Assembly: GCA_964578975.1 (NCBI GenBank) | Contig: CAZOFA010000062.1 | Location: 1 to 14,295, forward strand | Direction of reading: 5' to 3' | Length of the DNA: 14,295 nt | Source: CAYRUP01 sp964578975 | GTDB lineage: Bacteria; Pseudomonadota; Gammaproteobacteria; DSM-16500 | Shown here: one piece after another, positions 1-6,357 of the stretch | Layout: the number at the start of each line of letters is the position of its first letter | Numbering within the stretch: the stretch's first letter is position 1 | Position numbers and translations under genes: made by a program | Notes under the pieces: model-generated | The model's database searches: none | Told to the model about the DNA's origin: nothing | What the model saw: only the letters and a program-made list of their open reading frames with translations

Positions 1-54
1 CTTATTGAAAGGATGAATCCGCAGTGGGTGGATTTGTATGGTTCGTTGTTATAA
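1..54 (+). CDS. 3' end of an upstream GIY-YIG nuclease gene (partial)
   Basis: The first 18 codons read LIERMNPQWVDLYGSLL and a TAA stop. They are identical at DNA level to the last 54 bases of the complete GIY-YIG gene ending at 404. The window therefore opens inside the tail of a second copy of that gene lying 350 bases upstream. Whether the upstream copy is complete cannot be seen. Perfect identity indicates a recent tandem duplication or gene conversion. Confidence 0.8.
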   Translation, partial: LIERMNPQWVDLYGSLL

Positions 55-56
55 AA

Positions 57-92
57 CCTGGATTGCTTCGTCGCTTCGCTCCTCGCAATGAC
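57..92 (+). repeat. REP-like palindromic repeat, copy 1
   Basis: This copy begins CCTGGATTGCTTCG and ends CTCGCAATGAC. The ATTGC and GCAAT ends pair around a TTCG/CGC-rich core. It lies between the truncated upstream nuclease gene and the start of the complete one. It belongs to the same family as the copies at 407-437, 451-487, 1628-1670 and 3868-3899. Confidence 0.8.
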
Positions 93-110
93 AGAGTAGG
101 AAATCAAACA

Positions 111-404
111 ATGTATAAACGTGATCCCGCTATTTATATTATGGCAAATAAGCCGAATGGCACGCTGTATGTGGGTGTTACGAGTGATTTATTAAAACGG
201 GTTTATCAACATAAGCACGAAAAAATAGAGGGTTTTACACAACGATACGATTGTAAATTACTTGTTTACTACGAACAATATGAAGATATGCAGGGTGCCA
301 TTACAAGGGAAAAACAGATCAAGGGAGGTTCTAGAAAAAAGAAATTGGCGCTTATTGAAAGGATGAATCCGCAGTGGGTGGATTTGTATGGTTCGTTGTT
401 ATAA
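111..404 (+). CDS. small GIY-YIG (URI-domain) endonuclease-like protein, 97 aa
   Basis: This is a single-domain GIY-YIG nuclease-like protein of the COG2827/YhbQ kind, a family proposed to nick or cut DNA. It shows the GIY-like strand AIYIM (residues 7-11), the YVG strand in LYVGVT (19-24), K29/R30 and H34 in the following helix, and the metal-binding Glu in REKQIKGG (E67), all in family order. About 95 residues is typical of stand-alone members. The reading frame is open back to 24, but that extension translates the REP-like repeat. The ATG at 111 has an AGTAGG ribosome binding site about 10 bases upstream and starts the conserved domain. The gene has an identical tail copy upstream and REP-like elements on both sides. 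The family call is firm; the substrate is unknown. Confidence 0.9.
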   Translation: MYKRDPAIYIMANKPNGTLYVGVTSDLLKRVYQHKHEKIEGFTQRYDCKLLVYYEQYEDMQGAITREKQIKGGSRKKKLALIERMNPQWVDLYGSLL

Positions 405-406
405 AG

Positions 407-437
407 CCTGGATTGCTTCGCTTCGCTCGCAATGACG
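407..437 (+). repeat. REP-like palindromic repeat, copy 2
   Basis: CCTGGATTGCTTCG followed by CTTCGCTCGCAATGACG, directly after the nuclease stop codon. It is slightly shorter than copy 1 in the core. Together with inverted copy 3 it can fold into a long stem with a spacer of about 13 bases. Confidence 0.8.
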
Positions 438-450
438 GTGACGGGCGGCT

Positions 451-487
451 CGTCATTGCGAGGAGCGTAGCGACGAAGCAATCCAGG
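451..487 (-). repeat. REP-like palindromic repeat, copy 3 (inverted)
   Basis: This reads CGTCATTGCGAGGAGCG and ends GAAGCAATCCAGG, the reverse complement of copy 1 with one substitution or so in the core. It is head-to-head with copy 2 and lies just beyond the stop of the minus-strand membrane-protein gene. The pair may therefore act as a bidirectional transcription end point between two convergent genes. Confidence 0.8.
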
Positions 488-489
488 TC

Positions 490-987
490 TTAATTTTTCC
501 TTGAATAAATAAGCTCACCCGATTGGCTGATTAAGTATTTATAATACAAAAGACTATTGGTCCCAACAGCAATACTCGAAACGTATGAGAGTAGAAATAA
601 TAAAATTTGCTGGCCTAAACTGGCTTGTGTCAGATAACTGGGATGGGTGGAGCGTAAATAACCGATCGCGAAGTGTACTGTGAATATTAAGATAAATGTC
701 ACGAGGCTTTGATAACTGCCTGGCAACCAAATTAATAATTTATTCTTATCCGATTTAATCGCAGTTTTACGGCGAATTAAAACACCGGTTGCGATCCCCA
801 TCAAAAGACCAAAGGCAATCATCCAATTATTTGTCATAAAATTTTCATTAATGGTTTGATAAAATAAATACATAAAAATAGCAGGCGTTATTAGCAATTT
901 TTTTACCGGAACCACGCGATCTTTGAAGCTTGGAATAACAACAAAAATAATAATGGCTAGAATCATTAACACAGTTGAATTACTCAT
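490..987 (-). CDS. hypothetical integral membrane protein, 165 aa
   Basis: I do not recognise a named family. The protein is strongly hydrophobic, with about five predicted membrane segments near residues 5-20, 30-46, 54-71, 95-112 and 125-142. A basic loop (RRKTAIKSDKNK, residues 72-83) probably faces the cytoplasm. There is no obvious catalytic motif. The ATG at 987 follows a good GAGGGG ribosome binding site. The start is only 10 bases after the stop of the PadR-type regulator gene, so the two are very probably one operon. PadR proteins often control an adjacent membrane protein or transporter, and this gene is the likely regulatory target (inference). The gene ends three bases before the inverted REP-like repeat. 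Confidence 0.8.
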   Translation of the reverse strand: MSNSTVLMILAIIIFVVIPSFKDRVVPVKKLLITPAIFMYLFYQTINENFMTNNWMIAFGLLMGIATGVLIRRKTAIKSDKNKLLIWLPGSYQSLVTFILIFTVHFAIGYLRSTHPSYLTQASLGQQILLFLLSYVSSIAVGTNSLLYYKYLISQSGELIYSRKN

Positions 988-997
988 GCTTTTCCCC

Positions 998-1543
998 TCA
1001 TTTCATATTTTTTAAGTCATTAATCACTTTATCGCACCATTTTAATTTTGCTTCAGCGATGGCAATTCCGTATTCAATCGACATTTGCCAAAAAGGCAGA
1101 TGAGATGAATCTTTATGCTCGTGTACTAACTGTTTATTGGTTTCAGCGAGCGTCGAGAGCATTTTTTTGGTTTGATAGCGATGGGCTTGAATATGCTCGA
1201 GACTGATTTTTGGCGAAACATTCGCGCCAAAAAATAATTTGAGCATAAATTCATTGCGCACAATATGCGTTTCAGGTTCTTGTGCGAGCCATTGTTTTAA
1301 TTCGGTGCGCCCTTTAGTGGTGAGGTGATATACCTTTTTCTCGCGCGCGCTTGTTTTGTCAGTTTTGCATAAAACAAGCTTCAGCGTAGTGAGCTTGTTC
1401 AACGTTGGATAAAGCTGGCCATCGCTTTCAGACCAAAAATTCGCGGTGCTTTGTTGCATCACTTGACGTATTTCGTAGCCTGACATAGGGGCAATTGAAA
1501 GCATACCGAGAACGGCATAATGGGTTTTATTTGTTTTGGGCAT
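998..1543 (-). CDS. PadR-family transcriptional regulator, 181 aa
   Basis: DNA-binding repressor of the PadR family. The N-terminal winged helix covers about residues 7-85: YAVLGMLSIAPMSGYEIRQ, then LYPTLNKLTTLKLV and the wing KKVYHLTTKGRTELKQWL. The C-terminal half (about 92-178) is the helical Vir_act_alpha_C-type dimerisation domain. At 181 aa it belongs to the longer PadR subgroup. The ATG at 1543 has an AAGAGG ribosome binding site seven bases upstream, and that site is itself one arm of a palindrome (1551-1576). A consensus promoter lies just upstream. This arrangement suggests autorepression together with the downstream membrane protein gene. The ligand is unknown. Confidence 0.92.
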   Translation of the reverse strand: MPKTNKTHYAVLGMLSIAPMSGYEIRQVMQQSTANFWSESDGQLYPTLNKLTTLKLVLCKTDKTSAREKKVYHLTTKGRTELKQWLAQEPETHIVRNEFMLKLFFGANVSPKISLEHIQAHRYQTKKMLSTLAETNKQLVHEHKDSSHLPFWQMSIEYGIAIAEAKLKWCDKVINDLKNMK

Positions 1544-1550
1544 GTTTTAA

Positions 1551-1576
1551 CCTCTTAAAGATATCTCTAAAAGAGG
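1551..1576 (-). promoter_or_regulatory. palindromic operator candidate of the padR operon
   Basis: A 26-bp inverted repeat with perfect outer arms CCTCTT and AAGAGG and partial symmetry inside (about 20 of 26 positions). It lies between the -10 box and the regulator start codon, covering the expected transcription start and the ribosome binding site. This is a natural place for an autorepressor. It differs from the classical PadR ATGT-N8-ACAT operator, so the binder is inferred from position only. Confidence 0.55.
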
Positions 1577-1577
1577 T

Positions 1578-1606
1578 ATTATAGCGTATAATAATTATTA
1601 AAGCAA
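1578..1606 (-). promoter_or_regulatory. sigma-70-type promoter of the padR operon
   Basis: On the minus strand there is TTGCTT (1601-1606), 17 bases, then a perfect TATAAT (1578-1583). The -10 is part of a second inverted repeat, TATTATA-GCG-TATAATA (1577-1593), which could be an additional operator arm. Confidence 0.6.
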
Positions 1607-1627
1607 CTAAGTGATGCTTCAATGGCT

Positions 1628-1670
1628 CGTCATTGCGAACCCGCGCTTTTTGCGGGTGAAGCAATCCAGG
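1628..1670 (-). repeat. REP-like palindromic repeat, copy 4 (variant core)
   Basis: The outer arms CGTCATTGCG and GAAGCAATCCAGG match the other copies, but the core is replaced by its own hairpin, CCCGC-GCTTTTT-GCGGG. This copy overlaps the end of the MFS transporter reading frame and supplies its last codons and stop. Confidence 0.75.
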
Positions 1671-2829
1671 TTTTAATAGTTGACGTGCTGAGGAAATAAA
1701 GAAATAAACCGAACAACCCAATCAATAAATAAAAACTGCCCATTAAAGCTTGTCCTTGCTGTGAGATCATATTTAATAAAAAATTGATGATCATCGATAT
1801 CAATGTTTGCAATGTGCCATAAATAGCACCTGCAATGCCGATGTTGCAATTAATGGTAGAGAAACAGATGGCAAGCGCATTGGGAAAAATGAACCCGCAA
1901 CCCACCGTAATGAAAAATAAAAATGGAATCAGAAAATAAAGATGTGTCCCATAAAATTGATCAGATGCGACCAGTAAAAAACCATTTAAAGTAAATAATA
2001 ACAATCCGGCGAGCACGAGAAATTTGGGAGAGAATTTTTTTAGTAGGCGACTGCTAATGAATGCGCCCAAACAAATCCCCAGTGCTGCGATTAAAATAAA
2101 TGATCCGTTTTCAAGTGGAGTTAACTTTAATTCTTGTTGTACGATAAAAGGCATCATGTTGGCATACAAAATAATCGATGAAAAAGCCAATCCGGCGATG
2201 AAGGCATAACAAATAAAAAATTTATTTTTCAGCAGTTTTCCATATTGAATCAGTACGTGACTGAGCGTGAGGGTATTGTCTTTATTGCGCAAGGTTTCGT
2301 GAAAGCGTGTTTTCAACAGAATAAGTAATAATATTCCGTAAATGAGCATAAAAATAAATGAAGAATGATAACCAAATTGCTGTTGTAGAATGCCACCGAA
2401 AAATGGAGCAACAGCGGGTGTTAATGAAACAAACATGGCAATTTTTGATGATTTGATCGCGAGCTCACTCCCCGAAAAGCAATCGCGTAAAATGACGCGC
2501 GATAATGAAAGCCCTGCGCCCACTCCTAAACCCTGCATGATTCTGCCAAGACATAAAATAACGAACGAATTGAAATTAAAAACACAAATCAATGAGCCGA
2601 TAATAAAAATGCTGACGCCAAATAATAAAGGAGGTTTTCGCCCGATGCGATCTGAAATCGGTCCATAAAACAATTGTGATAGCGCAAAACCACTTAAAAA
2701 TAGGCTCACCGTTAGCTGAGCATGATTTTGAGTTTGTTGAAAAACGTGTGAAATTTCTGGGAGTGAGGGGACAAAAAGATCTGTCCCAATCAAGCCCATA
2801 ATAGCAAGCAAAATGACCGTAAAAAACAT
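1630..2829 (-). CDS. MFS multidrug efflux transporter, Bcr/CflA-like (DHA1), 399 aa
   Basis: Inner-membrane proton-driven exporter of the 12-TM drug:H+ antiporter type. The N-terminal helix contains GTDLFVPSLPEI, typical of Bcr/CflA proteins, and loop 2-3 carries motif A as GPISDRIGRKPP (about residues 56-67). Later comes the helix-4 pattern GRIMQGLGVGAG. Length and alternating hydrophobic blocks fit 12 helices. The ATG at 2829 follows a purine-rich GAGAGAGTGGG stretch. The last residues (KTWIASPAKSAGSQ) are translated from a REP-like repeat, so the ancestral C-terminus has been replaced or extended. The gene is divergent from a LysR regulator 118 bases away, which probably controls it. The substrate cannot be deduced. 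Confidence 0.9.
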   Translation of the reverse strand: MFFTVILLAIMGLIGTDLFVPSLPEISHVFQQTQNHAQLTVSLFLSGFALSQLFYGPISDRIGRKPPLLFGVSIFIIGSLICVFNFNSFVILCLGRIMQGLGVGAGLSLSRVILRDCFSGSELAIKSSKIAMFVSLTPAVAPFFGGILQQQFGYHSSFIFMLIYGILLLILLKTRFHETLRNKDNTLTLSHVLIQYGKLLKNKFFICYAFIAGLAFSSIILYANMMPFIVQQELKLTPLENGSFILIAALGICLGAFISSRLLKKFSPKFLVLAGLLLFTLNGFLLVASDQFYGTHLYFLIPFLFFITVGCGFIFPNALAICFSTINCNIGIAGAIYGTLQTLISMIINFLLNMISQQGQALMGSFYLLIGLFGLFLYFLSTSTIKTWIASPAKSAGSQ

Positions 2830-2906
2830 AAAAACCCACTCTCTCTTTTATTGATAACATGAATTTTATAATAAAAAATGATATAATTAAAATTTATTTT
2901 ACTGAT

Positions 2907-2927
2907 TAACATTATAAGTAATAGTTA
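2907..2927. promoter_or_regulatory. candidate LysR operator in the divergent intergenic region
   Basis: TAAC ... GTTA arms enclose a second symmetric element, ATTA-TAAG-TAAT (2911-2922). This lies between the divergent MFS and LysR genes in a very AT-rich 118-bp region. It is the only strong dyad I see there and fits the loose T-N11-A style of LysR sites. The AT-richness makes chance symmetry possible. Confidence 0.35.
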
Positions 2928-2947
2928 TATGTCTAGGGGTGGTTTTT

Positions 2948-3865
2948 ATGAATCTTTATCAAGTAAATCTGAATTTATTAATTGCGTTAGATGCCTTATT
3001 ACTGGAAGGCAGTGTGACCCAGGCTGCTAAAAAATTATTTATTACTCAAGCGGCGATGAGCAATAACTTGCAACAATTACGTGAACTTTTTAAAGATGAT
3101 TTGCTCATTCGTGAAAAAAATCACATGGTATTAACCGCTTATGCCAAAGAATTACAACCTAAACTTCATCAAGTGCTACAGGAATTGCAATGCCTTATCA
3201 TTAGCGGTCAACGATTTGATCCGCTTAGTTCCGATCGCGTTTTTAAAATCGGTCTTTCTGATTATTTAGCTTCTTTGTTGATTCCCAAACTTTTAAGTTA
3301 TTTACGCGTCAATGCACCCAATATAAAAATTTCGATTGTGTCTGTTTATCACCTGAGTTATTCAGAACCTTTTGAAAAAAATGATTATGATCTCGCCATC
3401 GGAAAAATTGCCGGATTAAAATCACCTGTTTGTACTCAATTACTTTTTAAAGAAAATGCATTTTGTGTCATGCATCGAGATCATCCGTTAGCCCAAAAGA
3501 AAAAAATCACCTTGAAAGATTATCTTGATTATCAGCATATCGCCGTGCGTGCCGATAATCCAAATTTTCCACCGGTGGTTGAAGAATCGTTAGCGAAGAT
3601 CGGGCATAAACGTAACATTCGCGTGGAAATTCCGTTTATTTTGCCGATTTTTAAATTGTTGGAAGAGAAAACCGATTTGATCGCCACCATGATTCGCAGC
3701 ACGGCGTTGACTTATCCGTCGGCAAAATATGTCTTCAAGGAGCTGCCTTTTCATATTCCTGATATCCATTTTTATCTCGCTTGGCATAAACGTTATGAAA
3801 ATGATTTAGGGCATCAGTGGCTCCGAAAAATTATTTTAGAGATTGGGTCAAAGGTTGCGATTTAA
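2948..3865 (+). CDS. LysR-family transcriptional regulator, 305 aa
   Basis: The N-terminal helix-turn-helix (about residues 18-60) includes SVTQAAKKLFITQAAMSNNL and FKDDLLIR, the usual LysR pattern. The co-inducer-binding domain (about 90-300) starts at FKIGLSDYLASLLIP and contains DYDLAIGKI and the ENAFCVMHRDHPLA strand. In the HTH and effector domain it resembles the NodD-like subgroup. A GTG at 2939 is also in frame, but the ATG at 2948 has AGGGG (2935-2939) eight bases upstream and is preferred. The gene is divergent from the MFS exporter, the classic LysR layout, which suggests control of that exporter. It is convergent with the dehydratase gene, separated by a REP hairpin. Confidence 0.92.
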   Translation: MNLYQVNLNLLIALDALLLEGSVTQAAKKLFITQAAMSNNLQQLRELFKDDLLIREKNHMVLTAYAKELQPKLHQVLQELQCLIISGQRFDPLSSDRVFKIGLSDYLASLLIPKLLSYLRVNAPNIKISIVSVYHLSYSEPFEKNDYDLAIGKIAGLKSPVCTQLLFKENAFCVMHRDHPLAQKKKITLKDYLDYQHIAVRADNPNFPPVVEESLAKIGHKRNIRVEIPFILPIFKLLEEKTDLIATMIRSTALTYPSAKYVFKELPFHIPDIHFYLAWHKRYENDLGHQWLRKIILEIGSKVAI

Positions 3866-3867
3866 GC

Positions 3868-3899
3868 CCGTCATTGCTTCGCTGCGCTCGCAATGACGG
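3868..3899. repeat. REP-like palindrome, copy 5, likely bidirectional terminator
   Basis: A perfect 10-bp stem CCGTCATTGC / GCAATGACGG with a 12-base loop starts two bases after the LysR stop and ends five bases before the stop of the convergent dehydratase gene. The position suggests a shared transcription end or mRNA-stabilising hairpin. No run of T follows the stem, so intrinsic termination is uncertain. Confidence 0.7.
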
Positions 3900-3904
3900 T
3901 TCAC

Positions 3905-4867
3905 TCAGTCAGGCTTTAAAATATTTTTTAACGTGTCCAAACTGATATTAGCACCACTTAAAACCACCACGACATTTTGCCCCTGGAATGCGTGAGCGTT
4001 TTTGATGAGTGCGCCAAGTGCCACACCTGCGGCACCTTCAATCAATAGATGCTGCATGTTGATTAAAGTGATAATGGCATGTTTGATTTCATCTTCAGAC
4101 ACTAAAATGTAGTCATCAACCAGTTGTTGGCATAATTCAAACGTCATCGCACCCGGTTCAATCCCGCCGGCGGTGGCATCGGATAAAGTGGCTAAGGTTT
4201 CCATCTCAATGATGCGCCCTGCCTTGATCGATTCTGCCATCACGGGAGAATTTTTGGGTAAACAGCCAATGATTTTTGTTGTTGGTGAAACCGTTTTTAA
4301 AAATCCTGCGATCCCAACAATTAATCCGCCACCACCAATCGGCACCAACACGGCATCAATGTGTTTAAGTTGATTTGCCAGCTCTAAACCAATCGTGCCT
4401 TGCCCACCAATGACTTGCAGATCATTGTAGGGAGATAAATAAATCATGTCGTGTTGTTTAGCATATTCAATCGCGTGCAGCTCCGTTTGCATGCAATCAG
4501 TGCCATGAAATTCCAAAGGAATATTGTAATTGCGAATGTTGGCAATTTTGGTGGAGGAAGCATTTTCGGGGACAAAAATTTTGCCCTGGATGGATAATTT
4601 ATTTAAGCCACATGCGACCGCCGCACCATGATTTCCGGATGAAGCAGTGACAACCCCTTTTTTTTGTTGATCAGGCGATAAACTTAATAATTTATTTAAA
4701 GCACCGCGTATTTTAAAGGCGCCAGTATATTGCAGATTTTCACATTTGAGGTGCACCTCGGCGTTTGTTTCACGGCTCAACGGAACCGAATACTCCAAAA
4801 AAGTTTCTCTTACGTGAGCGCGAATTCTTTTTTCGGCGGCGAGTATTTCATTTTTAATAGTAAACAT
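3905..4867 (-). CDS. threonine/serine dehydratase-like PLP enzyme, 320 aa
   Basis: Fold-type II pyridoxal-phosphate enzyme that probably deaminates threonine or serine to a 2-oxoacid and ammonia. The PLP lysine is K52 in TGAFKIRGA. The cofactor-ring loop is SSGNHG (76-81), the phosphate-binding glycine loop is GGGGL (178-182), and the late SGAN (304-307) is as in IlvA-type enzymes. There is no C-terminal ACT regulatory domain, so it resembles catabolic or EutB-like dehydratases (about 320-330 aa) rather than feedback-controlled biosynthetic IlvA. The only usable start is the ATG at 4867, whose ribosome binding site is weak. It shares an 86-bp divergent intergenic region with the first member of the novel gene family. 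Serine racemase or hydroxyaspartate dehydratase activities are possible alternatives. Confidence 0.88.
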   Translation of the reverse strand: MFTIKNEILAAEKRIRAHVRETFLEYSVPLSRETNAEVHLKCENLQYTGAFKIRGALNKLLSLSPDQQKKGVVTASSGNHGAAVACGLNKLSIQGKIFVPENASSTKIANIRNYNIPLEFHGTDCMQTELHAIEYAKQHDMIYLSPYNDLQVIGGQGTIGLELANQLKHIDAVLVPIGGGGLIVGIAGFLKTVSPTTKIIGCLPKNSPVMAESIKAGRIIEMETLATLSDATAGGIEPGAMTFELCQQLVDDYILVSEDEIKHAIITLINMQHLLIEGAAGVALGALIKNAHAFQGQNVVVVLSGANISLDTLKNILKPD

Positions 4868-4871
4868 TTGG

Positions 4872-4903
4872 TTGCTTCTTAATCGTTAGATTGGTAAATA
4901 TAT
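4872..4903 (+). promoter_or_regulatory. upstream element A of the novel gene family
   Basis: TTGCT, then TTAATC, then the 12-mer TGGTAAATATAT (4892-4903) occur in the same order upstream of 6425 (6358-6397). TTAATCGT resembles the TTAATATT half-site of the PmrA regulator that controls Dot/Icm effector genes in Legionella and Coxiella, but it is only a partial match. The element is seen directly; its regulator is unknown. Confidence 0.5.
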
Positions 4904-4953
4904 CAAGTTAGCCTGCTTTATAGCAAAAATATATTTTTTATGAGGAGCTAATC

Positions 4954-5475
4954 ATGACTGATTTGTTGGAGCTTATTGATCAACTTTGTAAAGAAGAGGA
5001 CGATCAGGAAAAACAGGAAGAATTAAGCGAAAAACTCCTTAAAAAGTGTGACACTACGGATCGGAAAGTATTAAAGCTCGAATTAGAACTTCGCCTTAAA
5101 ATAAGAAGGTGTCTGAATGAAAAAGTGAAAGGTCACATACCTAGGTATAAATATATCGAATTTCTCAAAGCCTATGAAAATTTATTTACTCAAGGCATTC
5201 CAACGGAAGATAAAGTAAGAACATTTTTTAAAGCGATCAAGGAAGAATATGATAAAATCTATGATGAAGGCCAAAAAATTTTTGCATTACAAGAATCTAA
5301 AGTAGAAAAACGTTTTTGTTTTCCAAAGAATGAAATAAAAATCAGGCCATCTATTGCCTCTCCAATCGGTGGATCATTTAGGTTTCATATTCATTTGCCT
5401 TCAACGTCCATGAGCTCTTCACTTGATTTGAGTAACGAAAATAAGCCGCTTCCATCTTCCCCGGCCATGAAATAG
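4954..5475 (+). CDS. novel family member 1, helical protein, 173 aa
   Basis: I do not recognise this gene in any described family. It is hydrophilic, highly charged and predicted mostly helical, with no signal peptide or membrane segment. Residues 7-13 (LIDQLCK) match the N-terminal 'I..LC' motif of the two following genes, and an acidic stretch EEDDQEKQEE follows. Residues 55-102 fit the helical-hairpin repeat seen in its neighbours. Residues 131-140 (RPSIASPIGG) carry the shared motif, followed by a Ser/Pro-rich tail ending at 173. A strong GAGGAG ribosome binding site lies six bases before the ATG. The short size, acidic/Glu-rich segments and low-complexity polar tail resemble type IV-secreted effectors of intracellular gammaproteobacteria; that is inference. 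Confidence 0.8.
   Translation: MTDLLELIDQLCKEEDDQEKQEELSEKLLKKCDTTDRKVLKLELELRLKIRRCLNEKVKGHIPRYKYIEFLKAYENLFTQGIPTEDKVRTFFKAIKEEYDKIYDEGQKIFALQESKVEKRFCFPKNEIKIRPSIASPIGGSFRFHIHLPSTSMSSSLDLSNENKPLPSSPAMK
5344..5373 (+). other. motif RPSIASPIGG in member 1
   Basis: This encodes RPSIASPIGG. Compared with the same peptide in member 2, the codons of SIASPIGG all differ (for example TCT versus AGT for the second serine) while the amino acids are identical. Conservation is therefore at the protein level. Confidence 0.8.
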
Positions 5476-5486
5476 AAATAATTGAA

Positions 5487-6239
5487 ATGAAGATAAATTC
5501 AGCATTAATGCCTTTTCATATTCAGGAAAAAATTAAACTTCACATTGATGAATTGTGTGCTTTAGAGCCGGATCCATTGATGAGATCGAATATTTCTGAA
5601 GAGTGGGATCAAGAATTAATGCGAGCGGGCAATGATTTAGATAAATTGAAGCATTGTTTCACTTCTTTAAGAACGCTCGTCAAGGCAGCAACAGCAGCTT
5701 CAAAAAAAGCTCTCTTCAGCGAAATGATTTGTCATGCAAAACAGGAACTGGATAAATATAAAAAAATTTTAACGCTAGATGAATGGACAGCTTTTCAGAA
5801 AAAAATTGATGCGTTATCAATCATGATACCTATATCGGTAATGGCGGGAAAATTAAGTACTATCATTAATGAAGTAAAACAGGCGGTATATACAAATCAG
5901 TCATCACAATCATCTTTGACGCCAAGGCCTCAACGCATCCGCTTGGAGTCGTTAAATGATCATGAAATCAAACCATCCATCGCAAGTCCCATTGGCGGGA
6001 GCTCACTGTTCGATAATGTAAAACCTAATCTGCATGAAGAAATCATGAGAAGAAAAGAACGGATTGCGAGTGTCGCTGCAATGCTTAAAGAAAATATTTC
6101 GGTTTTACCTCAAGATGAATTTGTTGCGTATCGCCGTCGAATTCATAGATTTAAAAAGCATATACATAGAGTTGATCCATCTCTGGATTCTGAGCTGATG
6201 AAGATAGCGACGTCTCTTCGCTTGATGAAGAAAAAATAG
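5487..6239 (+). CDS. novel family member 2, two-repeat helical protein, 250 aa
   Basis: Unrecognised protein related to its neighbours. The N-terminal motif HIDELCALEP lies at residues 19-28. One helical-hairpin repeat covers about 83-135 (centred on LDEWTAFQKKIDAL) and a second covers about 190-245 (centred on PQDEFVAYRRRIH). Between them, residues 161-171 (IKPSIASPIGG) carry the family motif. The protein ends ATSLRLMKKK, nearly the same tail as member 3. The start at 5487 is 11 bases after the stop of member 1 and has only a poor ribosome binding site, so translation may be coupled to member 1. An in-frame ATG at 5508 is the alternative. The motif being internal here but near the C-terminus in members 1 and 3 suggests that the second repeat block was added by recombination. 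Confidence 0.8.
   Translation: MKINSALMPFHIQEKIKLHIDELCALEPDPLMRSNISEEWDQELMRAGNDLDKLKHCFTSLRTLVKAATAASKKALFSEMICHAKQELDKYKKILTLDEWTAFQKKIDALSIMIPISVMAGKLSTIINEVKQAVYTNQSSQSSLTPRPQRIRLESLNDHEIKPSIASPIGGSSLFDNVKPNLHEEIMRRKERIASVAAMLKENISVLPQDEFVAYRRRIHRFKKHIHRVDPSLDSELMKIATSLRLMKKK
5967..5999 (+). other. motif IKPSIASPIGG in member 2
   Basis: This encodes IKPSIASPIGG inside the protein between two helical repeats. The third copy at 7004-7042 reads IKPSVAGVIGATS. A polar linker precedes the motif in this copy. Confidence 0.8.
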
Positions 6240-6270
6240 GCGCATGCCAAATAGGCGCACCCGCTTCCCC
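6207..6270 (+). repeat. duplicated 3'-end segment, copy 1
   Basis: Starting with GCGACGTCTCTTCGCTTGA and continuing through the stop of member 2 to TTCCCC, this segment matches 7034-7106. One stretch of 27 bases (6228-6254 versus 7064-7090) is identical, and copy 2 has a short insertion. Past the stop codon, copy 2 is coding sequence of the opposite-strand QueD-like gene (GRGESGASIWHAP). In this copy the corresponding minus-strand frame would read RGEAGAPIWHAP. It therefore looks like a stranded fragment of that gene's 3' end. Confidence 0.65.
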
Positions 6271-6357
6271 ACGGGCAGTGCCAAGCCACCTCTATCGCAA
6301 CATATTGTAAATAAAGAAAAATTTTACAGTTACAGCAGAAATATTGTTTTGCTACAG
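6271..6357. other. intergenic DNA without recognisable gene
   Basis: No open reading frame or RNA gene is apparent. TACAGTT occurs twice (6325-6331 and 6353-6359), and a loose dyad AGCA ... TGCT is centred near 6343. This could be regulatory for the gene at 6425. Confidence 0.4.

Larger units (their letters stand above)
1..437 (+). repeat. tandem duplication, period about 350 bp
   Basis: Bases 1-54 equal 351-404 exactly. Similarity continues into the palindromic repeat downstream of each copy (57-92 and 407-437), where small differences and a short indel appear. The repeat unit is a GIY-YIG nuclease gene plus one REP-like element. The left boundary lies outside the window. Confidence 0.7.

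Noticed and set aside
24..110. N-terminal extension of the GIY-YIG protein
   Set aside because: It translates the REP-like repeat and the end of the upstream copy. The ATG at 111 has a ribosome binding site and starts the conserved domain.
269..481. minus-strand reading frame of 70 codons
   Set aside because: It lies antisense to the nuclease gene and runs through the palindromic repeats; no domain or ribosome binding site.
57..487. CRISPR array
   Set aside because: The repeats are few, palindromic, in both orientations and irregularly spaced, with a gene between them; no cas genes.
2576..2860. 94-codon minus-strand frame overlapping the MFS start
   Set aside because: It is an out-of-frame shadow of the transporter's 5' end, which is fully explained by the MFS gene.
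4872..4903. definite PmrA box
   Set aside because: Only one half-site-like TTAATC is present and the tandem spacing of the consensus is missing, so it is kept as a weak resemblance only.
6240..6290. possible intrinsic terminator (CCCG-loop-CGGG) after member 2
   Set aside because: The stem has only four base pairs and no T-run follows. The region is better explained as the duplicated 3' segment.
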